Origin: an uncultured Collinsella sp.
Lineage (GTDB): Bacteria; Actinomycetota; Coriobacteriia; Coriobacteriales; Coriobacteriaceae
Assembly: GCA_905197385.1 (NCBI GenBank)
Contig: CAJJYO010000100.1
Coordinates: 1-6,120, forward strand
Direction of reading: 5' to 3'
DNA: 6,120 bases
The position numbers and the translations under genes were made by a program. Positions 6,034 to 6,120 of the stretch are shown here, piece by piece (the stretch's first letter is position 1; each line of letters opens with the position of its first letter). The notes beneath the pieces were generated by a model. The model worked only from the letters and a program-made list of their open reading frames with translations. It was not told the origin of the DNA and did no database searches.

Positions 6034-6061
6034 TTACGGCGTTTTACCAAACGCCGTAACT
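6032..6061 (+). terminator. 13-bp perfect hairpin overlapping the pyrE stop codon
   Basis: AGTTACGGCGTTT at 6032-6044 is perfectly complementary to AAACGCCGTAACT at 6049-6061 across a 4-base loop. The first two stem bases belong to the TAG stop codon. It probably marks the 3' end of pyrE mRNA, but no T-run follows, so it may act by pausing, by protecting the 3' end, or as a palindromic repeat. Its terminal words match those of the hairpin at 1980-2046. Confidence 0.65.
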
Positions 6062-6120
6062 GCTCGACGCTGCGCGGGCCGCATTTGGACAATCTGACGT
6101 TCAACTTCAAGGGCGCGACC

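Noticed and set aside
6062..6120. Possible start of another gene at the right edge (TTG near 6085 followed by an open frame)
   Set aside because: There is no ribosome binding site, the start is a rare codon, and only a dozen codons are visible, so nothing supports a gene call.

Overview
The window reads as chromosomal DNA of a GC-rich Actinomycetota, most likely a gut Coriobacteriia such as Collinsella. This is inferred from base composition, codon use and the first gene, a LuxR-type regulator fused to a 12-helix membrane domain, an architecture especially common in that class. No tRNA, rRNA, CRISPR array, transposase or phage gene is visible.

Layout. Positions 1-421 carry no convincing gene. 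They hold a very GC-rich block with nested inverted repeats (22-118), a 6-bp hairpin (127-147), an imperfect 51-bp tandem repeat containing a 9-bp inverted repeat (148-259), and a likely promoter (363-391). The LuxR-type gene (+, 422-1965) follows. It is split by an apparent one-base loss near 1397-1400, so the membrane and DNA-binding parts lie in different frames. Its convergent neighbour is an MgtA-type P-type ATPase (-, 2147-4915). Between them lie a long hairpin (1980-2046) and a hexanucleotide-rich stretch. pyrE (+, 5353-6033) is divergent from mgtA and ends in a 13-bp hairpin that overlaps its stop codon. The last 59 bases show no supportable gene.

How it works together. The mgtA-pyrE intergenic region (4916-5352) is the main regulatory zone. 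On the minus strand it has a promoter whose -35 box lies inside a perfect 12-bp palindrome. A transcribed leader of about 270 nt follows, containing a 23-codon reading frame behind a near-perfect Shine-Dalgarno and several hairpins ahead of mgtA. This resembles the leader-peptide logic known for magnesium transporter genes, but the details match no leader I recognise. The three genes do not form a pathway: one is a sensor-regulator, one a cation importer and one a pyrimidine enzyme.

The points most worth a second look are the mgtA leader peptide, the altered ion-site residues of MgtA, the paired palindromes with matching ends (1980-2046 and 6032-6061), the repeat block upstream of the regulator, and the frameshift in the regulator. 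I see no clear sign of an entirely new multi-gene system.
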